41,645 nt of DNA. Origin: Syntrophaceae bacterium (lineage in GTDB: Bacteria; Desulfobacterota; Syntrophia; Syntrophales; Smithellaceae). Positions within the stretch are counted from its first letter, which is position 1. Every line of letters begins with the position of its first letter. Position numbers and translations under genes: made by a program. This document shows positions 34,440-41,452 of the stretch, piece by piece. The DNA lies in contig PLGI01000125.1 of assembly GCA_003139775.1 (NCBI GenBank), forward strand, positions 1-41,645, in the 5' to 3' direction. The notes beneath the pieces were generated by a model. It searched no databases. It saw only the letters and a program-made list of their open reading frames with translations, and was not told the DNA's origin.

Positions 34440-34664
34440 ATGTCAAAAAGAAAAGTGACCGTGAAATCAGGGAAACGTAAAATTACAGAAATGGATCGCA
34501 AAATGGCGCAGTTCTGTATTAAATGTACAGTATGCAGGTATGCCCGTAAAAAACAACAAGGGGCCGCGTTCTGGTTTGTCAAAAAGATTGAAGGCAAACT
34601 TTGTCCTTTCTGCAAAGCCTATGAACGTGTTTATGGCCGGAAAGCCCACCAGCCGCTTAGTTAA
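34440..34664 (+). CDS. Small basic Cys-rich (zinc-ribbon-like) protein
   Basis: A 74-residue very basic protein I do not recognise by name. Five cysteines follow the pattern C-x2-C-x2-C, then ~20 residues, then C-x2-C (CIKCTVC and LCPFC), which would bind one zinc in a ribbon. The N-terminal 23 residues are Lys/Arg rich. Together they suggest nucleic-acid or ribosome binding, but this is inference. A ribosome site GAGGAAGG precedes the ATG by ~6-8 nt. A family A repeat begins at its stop codon. Confidence 0.62.
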   Translation: MSKRKVTVKSGKRKITEMDRKMAQFCIKCTVCRYARKKQQGAAFWFVKKIEGKLCPFCKAYERVYGRKAHQPLS

Positions 34665-34742
34665 TGAGACCTAAACTTTAGAAACGAAGTGCACTGAAGT
34701 TTTATTGGTCGAATTATCCCCGAAGCGAAGCGTAGTGGGATT
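34661..34742 (+). repeat. Dispersed repeat family A, copy 1
   Basis: TTAATGAGACCTAAACTTTA, then GAAGTGCACTGAAG and GGTCGAATTATCCC. It aligns along its length with the reverse strand of 37098-37169 and more loosely with 36903-36970. It overlaps the stop of the Cys-rich gene and ends ~24 bp before the next start. Confidence 0.65.
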
Positions 34743-34765
34743 GATTAGATAAAAAGGATGCTGAA

Positions 34766-35077
34766 ATGAATATTTCAAAGTGGTTGGATAAAAAAGAAGC
34801 CGAAGGCATTGACGTTTCTCACATCGAATTGCCTGAAGATTTGGCCAATGAAGAAGCGCCGGACGAAACGATCTTTTTTAAGGAGATACGACCTTGCAGT
34901 ATTCTCTGCACCGGTAGCCATCCTTTTTCTACGGTCGAGCGATTCGGGGACTGGTATTATTGTCGAGGCCGTGACAAAGAAAATGGCCCGCACACCACAA
35001 AACCGCAATGGTGGATGTTTACCAAAGACAAAGACTTCGCAATTAAAACAGCCAGGATGCATATAGAAAAAGCCTGA
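34766..35077 (+). CDS. Conserved-looking small protein, unknown
   Basis: A 103-residue soluble protein of no family I recognise. The first ~30 residues are helical and acidic (WLDKKEAEGIDVSHIELPED). The rest holds two cysteines (RPCSILCTGSHPF) and an aromatic-rich stretch, DWYYCRGRDKENGPHTTKPQ followed by WWMF, ending in a helix. The ribosome site AAAAGGA is 9 nt before the ATG, and the next gene starts 27 bp after it, so it may be cotranscribed with the RlpA-like gene. Confidence 0.6.
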   Translation: MNISKWLDKKEAEGIDVSHIELPEDLANEEAPDETIFFKEIRPCSILCTGSHPFSTVERFGDWYYCRGRDKENGPHTTKPQWWMFTKDKDFAIKTARMHIEKA

Positions 35078-35104
35078 TAATTATTACAAGGAGCACGACG
35101 GCAA

Positions 35105-35623
35105 ATGAATTTGCTTTCTTCCAAATTGGGCTTGACATCCAATAAAAAAATGAAGACGCAACGAATATTTGTCCTGACCATTTTATTCCTCGTTATGCTT
35201 TTTATGAGCGTCGGATGCCAGACGATCCCACCGGCACAAAGAACGGAAAAATCAAAGATTGAGCAGACAATAGACCATTATGCTGCACCGGATGGCGCAG
35301 AAGGAATAGCCCGCTACTACGCGAAACGCCACCACGGAGGAAGAACCTCTTCCGGTGAGATCTATAGCCCGCAAAAACTGACAGCAGCCCATCCTTCCCT
35401 TCCGCTTGGCACACGGGTGAAGGTCGTGAATCTTGCCAACGGCAAATCAGTCATCGTAACGGTCAATGATCGTTGCCGCTCGCATGAGGAAGTATTCATT
35501 GATTTATCACGTAAGGCGGCGCGCCAGCTCGGTATGATCCGACAGGGAAAGGCTAACGTACGGATCATCATCGTTGAGAATGATAATCCGTCAGACGAAA
35601 TCTTGACCAGCACACAAAAGTAA
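35105..35623 (+). CDS. rlpA: RlpA-like septal lipoprotein / double-psi beta-barrel protein
   Basis: A 172-residue envelope protein. A long signal region (residues 1-~38) ends in the lipobox-like SVGC. The double-psi beta-barrel domain (about residues 63-155) shows the RlpA pattern: GIARYYAKRHHGGRTSSGEI, LTAAHPSLPLGTRVKVVNLA, VNDRC, then IDLSRKAARQLGM. RlpA proteins cleave or bind naked glycan strands of peptidoglycan at the septum. No SPOR domain is present, as in short RlpA forms. AAGGAG is 11 nt before the ATG. An ATG 15 codons later would give a more usual signal length but has no ribosome site. Confidence 0.87.
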   Translation: MNLLSSKLGLTSNKKMKTQRIFVLTILFLVMLFMSVGCQTIPPAQRTEKSKIEQTIDHYAAPDGAEGIARYYAKRHHGGRTSSGEIYSPQKLTAAHPSLPLGTRVKVVNLANGKSVIVTVNDRCRSHEEVFIDLSRKAARQLGMIRQGKANVRIIIVENDNPSDEILTSTQK

Positions 35624-35664
35624 CTAATGAATTTTTGTCTAAACAAAATAAAGGAGGTATGGCG

Positions 35665-36294
35665 ATGACTTTAAACAACCCGGAAGCAACCCAACAGGCA
35701 TTGAACCTTTTGAGGAGCGGCGATACGTTCCAGTGGTATGTCATCCCTCTCCTTGTGATCGTCCTTTACATCTATGCCAACGAGTATGAAAAGGGCAATT
35801 ATCGCGTTATCGCCGGAGGGCTGGCCCTTTACATGGTCCACTGGTTTGTGGAAATCGGCAATGCACTCATCCAACACTTTTCCGGTCATGCTCTGTGGAC
35901 GGTACCTTCCGGAACAGCATTTGAAATAATGGTGGGTGTCGGAATCGAAATTAATCTAATGTTCGCTATCGCCGGAATAGTTGTTTGCAAGCTTCTGCCC
36001 AAAGACCCGACGCTGAAAATTATAGGCATCAATAACCGTTGGGCCTTTACAGTTGCCAATGCTGGTCTTGCATCCATTCTGGAAATATTTTTAGTGAAGA
36101 CGCCGACTTTTGTGTGGGTTTATGGATGGTGGGGAGCTTTCCCGGTTTTTGTGACGGTTTACATCCCCTTTTTCGCCGCTGCCTGTTACGTGCATGACTG
36201 GCAGCCTCGGGCACAAAAGCTTTTCATCGGTTCTCTTTTCGCCATTAACGCCATTGCACTAATCGTGTTTGCGGGAATCCTCAAGTGGATCTGA
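35665..36294 (+). CDS. Six-helix membrane protein, unknown
   Basis: A 209-residue integral membrane protein I do not recognise. About six hydrophobic helices are visible, for example FQWYVIPLLVIVLYIYANEY, VIAGGLALYMVHWFVEIGNA, INLMFAIAGIVVCKLLP and LFIGSLFAINAIALIVFAGI. Conserved-looking polar residues inside helices (H and E in MVHWFVEIGN, E in GIEINLMF, E in ILEIFLV) suggest a transport or binding role rather than a simple anchor. The start was set at 35665, where AAAGGAGG is 7 nt upstream; earlier ATGs overlap that site. The next gene begins 14 bp after its stop, so the pair is an operon. Confidence 0.7.
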   Translation: MTLNNPEATQQALNLLRSGDTFQWYVIPLLVIVLYIYANEYEKGNYRVIAGGLALYMVHWFVEIGNALIQHFSGHALWTVPSGTAFEIMVGVGIEINLMFAIAGIVVCKLLPKDPTLKIIGINNRWAFTVANAGLASILEIFLVKTPTFVWVYGWWGAFPVFVTVYIPFFAAACYVHDWQPRAQKLFIGSLFAINAIALIVFAGILKWI

Positions 36295-36308
36295 TTTGAG
36301 GGCCGGTC

Positions 36309-36884
36309 ATGAAACTGCTTATCCGTGGTGGAAGTATTGCCGCTGGTCACGGTGTAATCAAAAGTTATGTAGATATTCTCAAAGAATCCCTTCTTAAGAA
36401 AGGGATCGAGGTGATTAACCGATCAAGGTACAGAGAAACTTCTTTTGATGGCATCGGCACATTCAACGAGGACATTGCTAACTTTAGGCCTGATATCCTT
36501 CTTGTCCAATTCGGTGTTGATGATGCTTTCGGGTATGTCTACCGCTCTGAATTTCAGGAAAATCTCGTGCAGATGATCAGGTTGTCGCGCCTGCGTTTCA
36601 ATCCGGTCATCTTCCTGGCTACTTCCCACACTTTCGATAATCCTCATGATATGGATGCTGTTTATATCTTTTACAGGTCTTTGCGGATTGTGGCTTCAGA
36701 CCTGGGCTGTGAATTGATTCCAGTACACAACTACTGGGCTGGTTATCTTGAAAAAAATAATCTGTGCAGTAAGGATTTGGTCCTGTCAGATTCCAGGTAT
36801 CCCAATGAGAGAGGACATCTGGTAATAGCAGAGGCAATACTAACTTGGCTTAGCAAAATCTTTGACCATCGCCAAAACAATTAG
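36309..36884 (+). CDS. SGNH-fold protein with altered catalytic blocks
   Basis: A 191-residue protein with the layout of SGNH/GDSL hydrolases. Block I is RGGSIAAGHG, keeping Ser9 but with Gly in place of the usual Asp of GDS. Block III is QFGVDDAFG, with Asp where Asn is usual (GxND). Block V is SDSRYPNERGH, where the D-x-x-H catalytic His is Tyr164; the His of GH170 is in the place often held by a non-catalytic His or Tyr. So the fold is likely, but ordinary esterase chemistry is doubtful. GAGG precedes the ATG. It is cotranscribed with the six-helix membrane protein, so the two may act on the same envelope substrate. Confidence 0.72.
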   Translation: MKLLIRGGSIAAGHGVIKSYVDILKESLLKKGIEVINRSRYRETSFDGIGTFNEDIANFRPDILLVQFGVDDAFGYVYRSEFQENLVQMIRLSRLRFNPVIFLATSHTFDNPHDMDAVYIFYRSLRIVASDLGCELIPVHNYWAGYLEKNNLCSKDLVLSDSRYPNERGHLVIAEAILTWLSKIFDHRQNN

Positions 36885-36902
36885 GGGCAGTTGTGCCTCA
36901 TT

Positions 36903-36970
36903 TTAATAAGACTCGCTGAAAACGAATGAAGTGAAGTTTGAAGCGCTAGTCGAATTATCCCGCGAAGAGG
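36903..36970 (+). repeat. Dispersed repeat family A, copy 2 (diverged)
   Basis: TTAATAAGACTCGCTGAAAA then AGTGAAGTTTGAAG and AGTCGAATTATCCCGCGAAG. It resembles 34661-34742 in order and spacing. It forms an inverted pair with the copy at 37098-37169, enclosing ~130 bp. Confidence 0.5.
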
Positions 36971-37056
36971 AAAATATGAACACCGCCGCTTGCTTTAGGA
37001 TTCATATTCGTGATTGACAGATAACATATTTCTTCATATATTATTTCCACCGTGAC

Positions 37057-37220
37057 AACGGGTATAAAAACACGAAGCTTGCTTTGATTTTTTATATCCT
37101 CCGCTTTGCGGGATAATTCGACCTGCAAGTTTCAGTGCACTTTTTTTCTGAAACTTGGGTCTCATTAACTTAGCAATTCCTAATAAGCGCCGCTTTCGGA
37201 ATTGGAGTTTCACAAAATAG
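37057..37220 (+). repeat. Multi-hairpin repeat family B, copy 3, split by a family A element
   Basis: The left part (GGGTATAAAAACACGAAGCT ... CCTCCGCTTTGCGGGATAAT) and the right part (AGCAATTCC ... CGCTTTCGGAATTGGAGTTT, then CAC) match family B. Between them, 37098-37169 reads on the minus strand as family A (TTAATGAGACCCAAGTTTCA, AGTGCACTGAAAC, GGTCGAATTATCCC). No gene is supported in 36885-37310; apart from these repeats I see nothing there. Confidence 0.65.
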
Positions 37221-37310
37221 GAGGCTCTTATCAATTATCCATATTCTTAACAGTTTTGATTATTTCGGTTCCATTTAAGCCAAGGCAAAAAAAAACGAAG
37301 GAGAACAAGT

Positions 37311-37796
37311 ATGCCGAAAACCAGAATAATAAAATATGCACTCATAGTATTTTTTCTTTTACCCTTGATCACTTTTGCAGAGACACAGGAAATAAAGGAA
37401 TATAAAGTAATAAAGGGAGATACCCTTTGGGATATCTCTAAGAAGGAATTGAATGATCCCTTCATGTGGCCCAAGATATGGAAAGAAAATTCCTGGATAG
37501 CAAATCCTCACTGGATCTATCCCGACCAGATGATCAAGATTCCTCTCTATTTTATTCAAGAGGAAAAACGCGCGGCGGAAGTCACGCCGAAATCTACAGA
37601 GGAAGTCACTCAAAAACCTGCCATTGTCGCAGAACAGCAATATAAAGGAATAACGGGAATTGTTTTGTATGATGGGACTGTTATTGAAGGACAAATACTC
37701 TTTATGAGTGCTGACATCGTAAAGATTCGCACAAAAGATGGAAATACATCATCATATTCTTTTATTAAGGAAGTCCAATCTTTTATCAAAGAATGA
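37311..37796 (+). CDS. LysM-domain exported protein
   Basis: A 161-residue exported protein with a signal peptide (cleavage likely after LITFA, residue ~24). Residues ~29-80 are a LysM peptidoglycan-binding domain: YKVIKGDTLWDISKKELNDP, WPKIWKENSWIANPHWIYPD and QMIKIP. The form with W-P-x-I-W is common for proteins that carry one LysM near the N-terminus. A Glu/Lys-rich linker follows, then a small beta domain (ITGIVLYDGTVIEGQILFMS), possibly Sm-like. It may tether or sense the cell wall. The ribosome site GAAGGAG is 7-8 nt before the ATG. Confidence 0.85.
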   Translation: MPKTRIIKYALIVFFLLPLITFAETQEIKEYKVIKGDTLWDISKKELNDPFMWPKIWKENSWIANPHWIYPDQMIKIPLYFIQEEKRAAEVTPKSTEEVTQKPAIVAEQQYKGITGIVLYDGTVIEGQILFMSADIVKIRTKDGNTSSYSFIKEVQSFIKE

Positions 37797-37817
37797 TAAA
37801 TACGATTGTTGAAAATG

Positions 37818-37950
37818 GAACTCCGGGGACATCATACTAGTTTTTTCTTGACAATAGCCCGTAAATAACCAAACGGGAAACAGAGTCGCATCCCTACCCT
37901 TGACAATTGCCGCTATGCGTCCCTATTCCTGATTTGTAAGTAGAGCCCCC
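37818..37950. other. Possible relic of a mobile-element border, no gene
   Basis: GAACTCCGGGGACATCATAC followed by TAGTTTTTTCTTGACAATAG and, ~50 bp on, a second CCCTTGACAATTGCC. The two TTGACAAT segments and the CCGGGGACA motif look like a duplicated border sequence of a lost insertion. This is a weak inference; no transposase is readable. Confidence 0.25.
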
Positions 37951-37966
37951 ATGGCAAGTTGCGGGA

Positions 37967-38030
37967 AATGCGCTCACTACCGAAGTCAAACGGCAATAAT
38001 TATTGCCAGCAACAGGAATATCAGCGCATT
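37967..38030. repeat. Nested inverted repeats downstream of the anti-sigma gene
   Basis: An inner perfect palindrome GGCAATAATTATTGCC (37992-38007) is framed by outer arms AATGCGCT (37967-37974) and AGCGCATT (38023-38030) with nearly the same centre. It could be a cruciform or RNA structure at the end of the leftward sigma/anti-sigma unit; a T run is lacking. Confidence 0.45.
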
Positions 38031-38062
38031 ATATTTTTTTGAAAGTTCATGCTGATATCGCC

Positions 38063-39022
38063 TTACTTATTTAAAATCTCTATCATTAAGATAATATTTT
38101 CTACGGCATTATTCAGAGGCGCACTGCCCTCTTCGACCTGCCCGATTGTTTTTAACCGCGCCGTAAAATCATTTATTTTCTGATTTTTCAGTTCAGCGGT
38201 CAGGATAGTTTTACCCTGCATTATTTGCCTGTTTATATTTTTTGCCTCATATTTTATCAGAAGCTTCTCAACCTCTCCTGCAGCAATATTGATATCGTCA
38301 ACTTTTAACAAAACATTTGGCCTTTGCATTACGCTTTGTGCATGCGGAGTTCTGCTTGCCCTTATGGCGGCGTCTAGAATATTGCTTTCTTTTTTCTTTT
38401 CCAATTCAGTTTCTGAGAGTTCAACAGATTTTACCGCCGGAGCGCTTACGTATTTGTCGGCTTTTATATCGGGACCAATTTGCCCGTTTACATCTTTTGC
38501 CGCGTCAACCGCCATTTCACTAACTTTTTTCCGCGGCGTCTCCTTTTTTTCTATTACTTGATCTTCTTTTTGTATATCTTCATCCGTGGATGTTTTCATT
38601 TTTTGTTCCGGCAATTTACTTTTTTGAACTTCCATAACCGGCACCGGAACAGATGAAGGCACAACCTCTTTGATCTGCTCTTCCCCTGCCCTGTAAATGT
38701 AAACGGCCAGCATAGCGATAAATACTGTGGCTAATATCTGAACAGGAATTTTTATCCGTAACGGATAAAACCATTTTTGCACAAGACTTTTCTTTTCGGA
38801 TTCCTCACGCACTTTGGCCATAATTTTTTGCTTGAACCAGGCAGGCGGCTCAACTTCGGCAAGATTATTCACCAGCGCATGTGTCTTACTCAGTTGGACA
38901 AGCACCTTGGTGCATTGCGGACATGATTTCAAGTGTTCCTCAACGGCTTGTTTATCCGCACCGGAAAGCGAATCATCCAGATATAACGACAGGTTGTTTT
39001 CAATTTCTTTGCAATTTTTCAT
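38063..39022 (-). CDS. Membrane anti-sigma factor with zinc finger (zf-HC2, DUF2275-like C-terminus)
   Basis: A 319-residue regulator that holds its ECF sigma factor at the membrane. The N-terminal zinc anti-sigma domain has C4, H30, C34 and C37 (EEHLKSCPQCTKVL). A single helix at about 88-110 (VQILATVFIAMLAVYIYRAG) crosses the inner membrane. The periplasmic part is Lys/Glu rich and then folded, ending with ELKNQKINDFTARLKTIGQV, which resembles the DUF2275-type region seen in related anti-sigma proteins. The start overlaps the stop of the sigma gene by 4 bp, so the two are translationally coupled. A periplasmic or redox signal on the zinc site probably releases the sigma factor. Confidence 0.88.
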   Translation of the reverse strand: MKNCKEIENNLSLYLDDSLSGADKQAVEEHLKSCPQCTKVLVQLSKTHALVNNLAEVEPPAWFKQKIMAKVREESEKKSLVQKWFYPLRIKIPVQILATVFIAMLAVYIYRAGEEQIKEVVPSSVPVPVMEVQKSKLPEQKMKTSTDEDIQKEDQVIEKKETPRKKVSEMAVDAAKDVNGQIGPDIKADKYVSAPAVKSVELSETELEKKKESNILDAAIRASRTPHAQSVMQRPNVLLKVDDINIAAGEVEKLLIKYEAKNINRQIMQGKTILTAELKNQKINDFTARLKTIGQVEEGSAPLNNAVENIILMIEILNK

Positions 39023-39651
39023 AAATCACCAATAACTTTAGTCAGACAATCTTTAAGCGCGTTGCGGGCGCGGGAAAGTCTGGATTTTACAGTCCCCTCA
39101 GATATCTTCAAAATATCGCGTATTTCTTCATAAGAAAACCCCTGTATGTCTCTGAGCACCAGAACTTCTTTGTATTCTTCATCGAGCGAAGTTATGCATT
39201 TCTGCACCTGAGTTTCCCTTTCGCGCCGCTCCATCTGCGTGCCGGGATTGGCGTCATTGATAAACGATTGATTAATTATCCATTCTGTTTTCATTTCTCC
39301 CGAATCATCAAGGGAAATTTCTCTGCGTTTAGCTGAGCGGCTCAGTTGCTTTAAACGGTTTTTGGAATAGTTAACGACGATTCTATACAGCCACGTGGAA
39401 AATTTCGCTTCCGCCTTAAAATTCTTAATGGATTTATAAGCCGAGAGAAAAGCCTCCTGCGTGACATCGCAGGCTTCATCGTAATCACCCGTCATTCTGA
39501 ACGCAATGTTAAACATTTTTTTCTGATGTCGTTCGACCAGCACTTCAAAAGCGTCAGTGTTACCCTTATGACAAGCGAGGACAAATTCAATATCTTCGTC
39601 CGCGTCTATTGTTTTTTTGCTATCTATTATATTAGACATCCACAGCAACAC
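39019..39651 (-). CDS. ECF-family RNA polymerase sigma factor (RpoE-like)
   Basis: A 210-residue sigma factor (from the GTG). Region 2 has FEVLVERHQKKMFNIAFRMT, then DEACDVTQEAFLSAYKSIKN and FKAEAKFSTWLYRIVVN. Region 4 has YKEVLVLRDIQGFSYEEIRD and ILKISEGTVKSRLSRARNAL. There is no region 3, as in all ECF factors. A GTG at 39651 has AAGGGGA 6 nt upstream; an ATG four codons later (39639) is the alternative. It is coupled to the zinc-finger anti-sigma gene. The divergent gene at 40092 has a matching promoter, so it is a likely target. Confidence 0.93.
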   Translation of the reverse strand: MLLWMSNIIDSKKTIDADEDIEFVLACHKGNTDAFEVLVERHQKKMFNIAFRMTGDYDEACDVTQEAFLSAYKSIKNFKAEAKFSTWLYRIVVNYSKNRLKQLSRSAKRREISLDDSGEMKTEWIINQSFINDANPGTQMERRERETQVQKCITSLDEEYKEVLVLRDIQGFSYEEIRDILKISEGTVKSRLSRARNALKDCLTKVIGDL

Positions 39652-39660
39652 TTTTGTTCC
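39632..39660 (-). promoter_or_regulatory. ECF-like promoter motif overlapping the sigma gene start
   Basis: On the minus strand GGAACAA (39660-39654), a 16-bp spacer and GTCTAA (39637-39632), the same spacing as the motif before the 40092 gene. It overlaps the presumed ribosome site and start codons. So it is either a chance match or a sign that translation starts further in. Confidence 0.3.
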
Positions 39661-39724
39661 CCTTAATTTTAGCTCATGTGAGTTGGAATTTATCACAATA
39701 TTGCTTTATATTCATACTGTTTTT

Positions 39725-39866
39725 GAATCACGGGTATGAACCCCAAAGCAAGCTTTGGAAACAGGTTCCACAGCAAGCTGCGGGGTATTTAAACCCTCCG
39801 CTTCGCGGGATTATTCAACTTACCAATTCCGCTACGCTTCGCTTTCGGAATTGGAGTTTCAATAAT
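39725..39866 (+). repeat. Multi-hairpin repeat family B, copy 2
   Basis: Closely matches 24238-24380. It has CCAAAGCAAGCTTTGG, GCAAGCTGCGGGG, CCGCTTCGCGGG, and AATTCCG ... CGGAATTGGAGTTTC. The bases differing from copy 1 often keep the stems paired. It lies in the space between the divergent sigma and 40092 genes; the rest of that ~400-bp space holds the promoter at 40016. Confidence 0.8.
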
Positions 39867-40015
39867 AATTAATTTTTTACAACAGGCTAATTTTATCAAC
39901 TTACTTCCTTAAAGATAGTGGCCCGGAATTTTCACTAATATACGTACTTTCAAGCAACATTCTTAATTCACCTTCAGGCAGTTATGTTTTCATAAGCCTC
40001 TTTTAAAATAATTCG

Positions 40016-40044
40016 GGAACTTTTTTGCCGCTTATCTTGTCTAA
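40016..40044 (+). promoter_or_regulatory. ECF sigma-type promoter
   Basis: GGAACTT (40016-40022), a 16-bp spacer starting with a T run, then GTCTAA (40039-40044). This is very close to the sigma-E-type consensus. It lies 47 bp before the start codon of the secreted protein, leaving room for a ~40-nt leader with AAAGGAGG. Confidence 0.75.
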
Positions 40045-40091
40045 CCGGTAAAAGGCCATCAAAAGCCGAAAAATTCACAAAGGAGGAATAT

Positions 40092-40889
40092 ATGAAAACA
40101 TTGTTATCTGCATGCGTTATTTTATTGATGTGGATAAGCATTGCCGCGGCGGCAACTATCGGCGATGCAGTTGAGGTTAGCGTTATTACTGACAACGGGT
40201 GGGCGCTGCCGTTTTATCCGGAGAAAATCCGACATGATCTTAAGAAGGTTTATGCCGAAGCCTTTAAGGGGGATCATTACCGGATTGTTGTCCGCAATAA
40301 ATTAAATCGCCGGGTCGGGGTTGTTGTTGCAGTTGACGGCAGGAATATCATTTCCGGTGAAAAATCATGGCTAAAGAATACGGAAAGAATGTATATTATT
40401 GACGCGTATTCCACCAATGAATATTCAGGCTGGCGGACCGGACAGGATAAAATTAACCGCTTTTATTTTACCGATGTTCCCGATTCATATGCCGCTGCCT
40501 TTGGTGATGAATCCGCTATGGGAGTGATTGCTGTTGTTGTTTACCCGGAAATTCAGCGCTACGAACCGCCAATGAATTATTCCTATCTGAACCATGCAAA
40601 GAAAATGAAAGAACAATCCAGGGACAAAGCAATGGCTCCTTCTGCGCAAGGCAATACTAAGGCTATAGAAAGCGCCGGCACAGGTTATGGTGCAGAAGAA
40701 TATTCACCTTCATATCGCGTCCAATTTGATCCTGAAAATAGAGCAGTTGAATCTATCCTGATCAAATATGAATGGCACAAAACACTCTGTCATATGAATA
40801 TTATTAACTGTGGCAGGACATATGAACACTCATACAATCGGCTTTGGGGAAATGACGGTTATGCCCCGCCTCCACCATGTCGGCGTTGA
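40092..40889 (+). CDS. Exported protein, probable ECF sigma target, unknown function
   Basis: A 265-residue exported protein. The signal peptide is residues 1-~20 (CVILLMWISIAAAA). The mature part starts with a beta-rich domain: WALPFYPEKIRHDLKKVYAE, YRIVVRNKLNRRVGVVVAVD and GRNIISGEKSWLKNTERMYI. It goes on with SGWRTGQDKINRFYFTDVPD and MGVIAVVVYPEIQRYEPP. This strand pattern, with N-K-x-x-R-V-G-V-V-V-x-V-D-G-x-N, is typical of a family of secreted proteins of unknown role. The C-terminus (about 225-265) has three Cys and a Pro-rich end (YAPPPPCRR). The ribosome site AAAGGAGG is ideal. The ECF promoter upstream links it to the neighbouring sigma factor and thus to envelope stress. Confidence 0.72.
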   Translation: MKTLLSACVILLMWISIAAAATIGDAVEVSVITDNGWALPFYPEKIRHDLKKVYAEAFKGDHYRIVVRNKLNRRVGVVVAVDGRNIISGEKSWLKNTERMYIIDAYSTNEYSGWRTGQDKINRFYFTDVPDSYAAAFGDESAMGVIAVVVYPEIQRYEPPMNYSYLNHAKKMKEQSRDKAMAPSAQGNTKAIESAGTGYGAEEYSPSYRVQFDPENRAVESILIKYEWHKTLCHMNIINCGRTYEHSYNRLWGNDGYAPPPPCRR

Positions 40890-40912
40890 TCATTTTATCA
40901 GAATGGTGCACC

Positions 40913-40943
40913 AAAGGCAGGAGGTGCAATACTCCTGCCTTTT
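40913..40943 (+). terminator. Intrinsic terminator of the 40092 gene
   Basis: AAAGGCAGGAG (40913-40923) pairs with CTCCTGCCTTT (40932-40942) across an 8-base loop and runs into a T tract, 24 bp after the stop codon. Confidence 0.88.
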
Positions 40944-41098
40944 CAAAATAAATCCAGATGGAGTTTCACGATAAACACTATTCACGCCCAAAGACAAACA
41001 GCGACACAACACCCCTCATGAATCGGCAAGAGTGGCGCTGAACCTGGCTTTACAAATTAAAATAGATAAGCGCTGACAGTTTTCACCGCGAGGATAAT

Positions 41099-41257
41099 TT
41101 ATACAAAGACATCAATACAAGGGCTGATCTGATGATAAGGATACCATGCAGCGGGAAGTATCATTCCTTTGATTATATTCCAGTCTTCAGGCTTGAGATA
41201 TTTATTCCAATCCTTATCTTTATTTCCCCTGATCATACGAACCTGGTCGGCCATCAT
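41099..41257 (-). pseudogene. Truncated small gene (LKPEDW ... LPAAWYP motif)
   Basis: A 52-residue frame on the minus strand, preceded by AAAGG 4-7 nt before two ATGs. It reads DQVRMIRGNKDKDWNKYLKP then EDWNIIKGMILPAAWYPY and ends at a stop soon after. The motif resembles the N-terminal half of longer (150-200 residue) proteins of unknown function that I recall from deltaproteobacteria. The following sequence stays protein-like only with a frame change and has more stops. So it is probably a broken gene, or a short protein. Confidence 0.5.
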
Positions 41258-41452
41258 AGTACCTTTAACTCTTTCATCAGATATTTATACCCCCTAATAA
41301 ATAATCACTGTTATATGATAATTCAAAATATTTACTATGAACCTCTATGTCTTTTTGAACCGGTTGCTACACAATATCTGAATTTTTAAGAATATATGAT
41401 AACTTGCCGATGAAAGTAAATATTTTCTAGAGGATTTATTTTATATTTTTTA

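Noticed and set aside
41132-41389. Plus-strand frame of 85 codons
   Set aside because: Opposite the minus-strand frame with the LKPEDW motif; no ribosome site and AT-rich low-information sequence.
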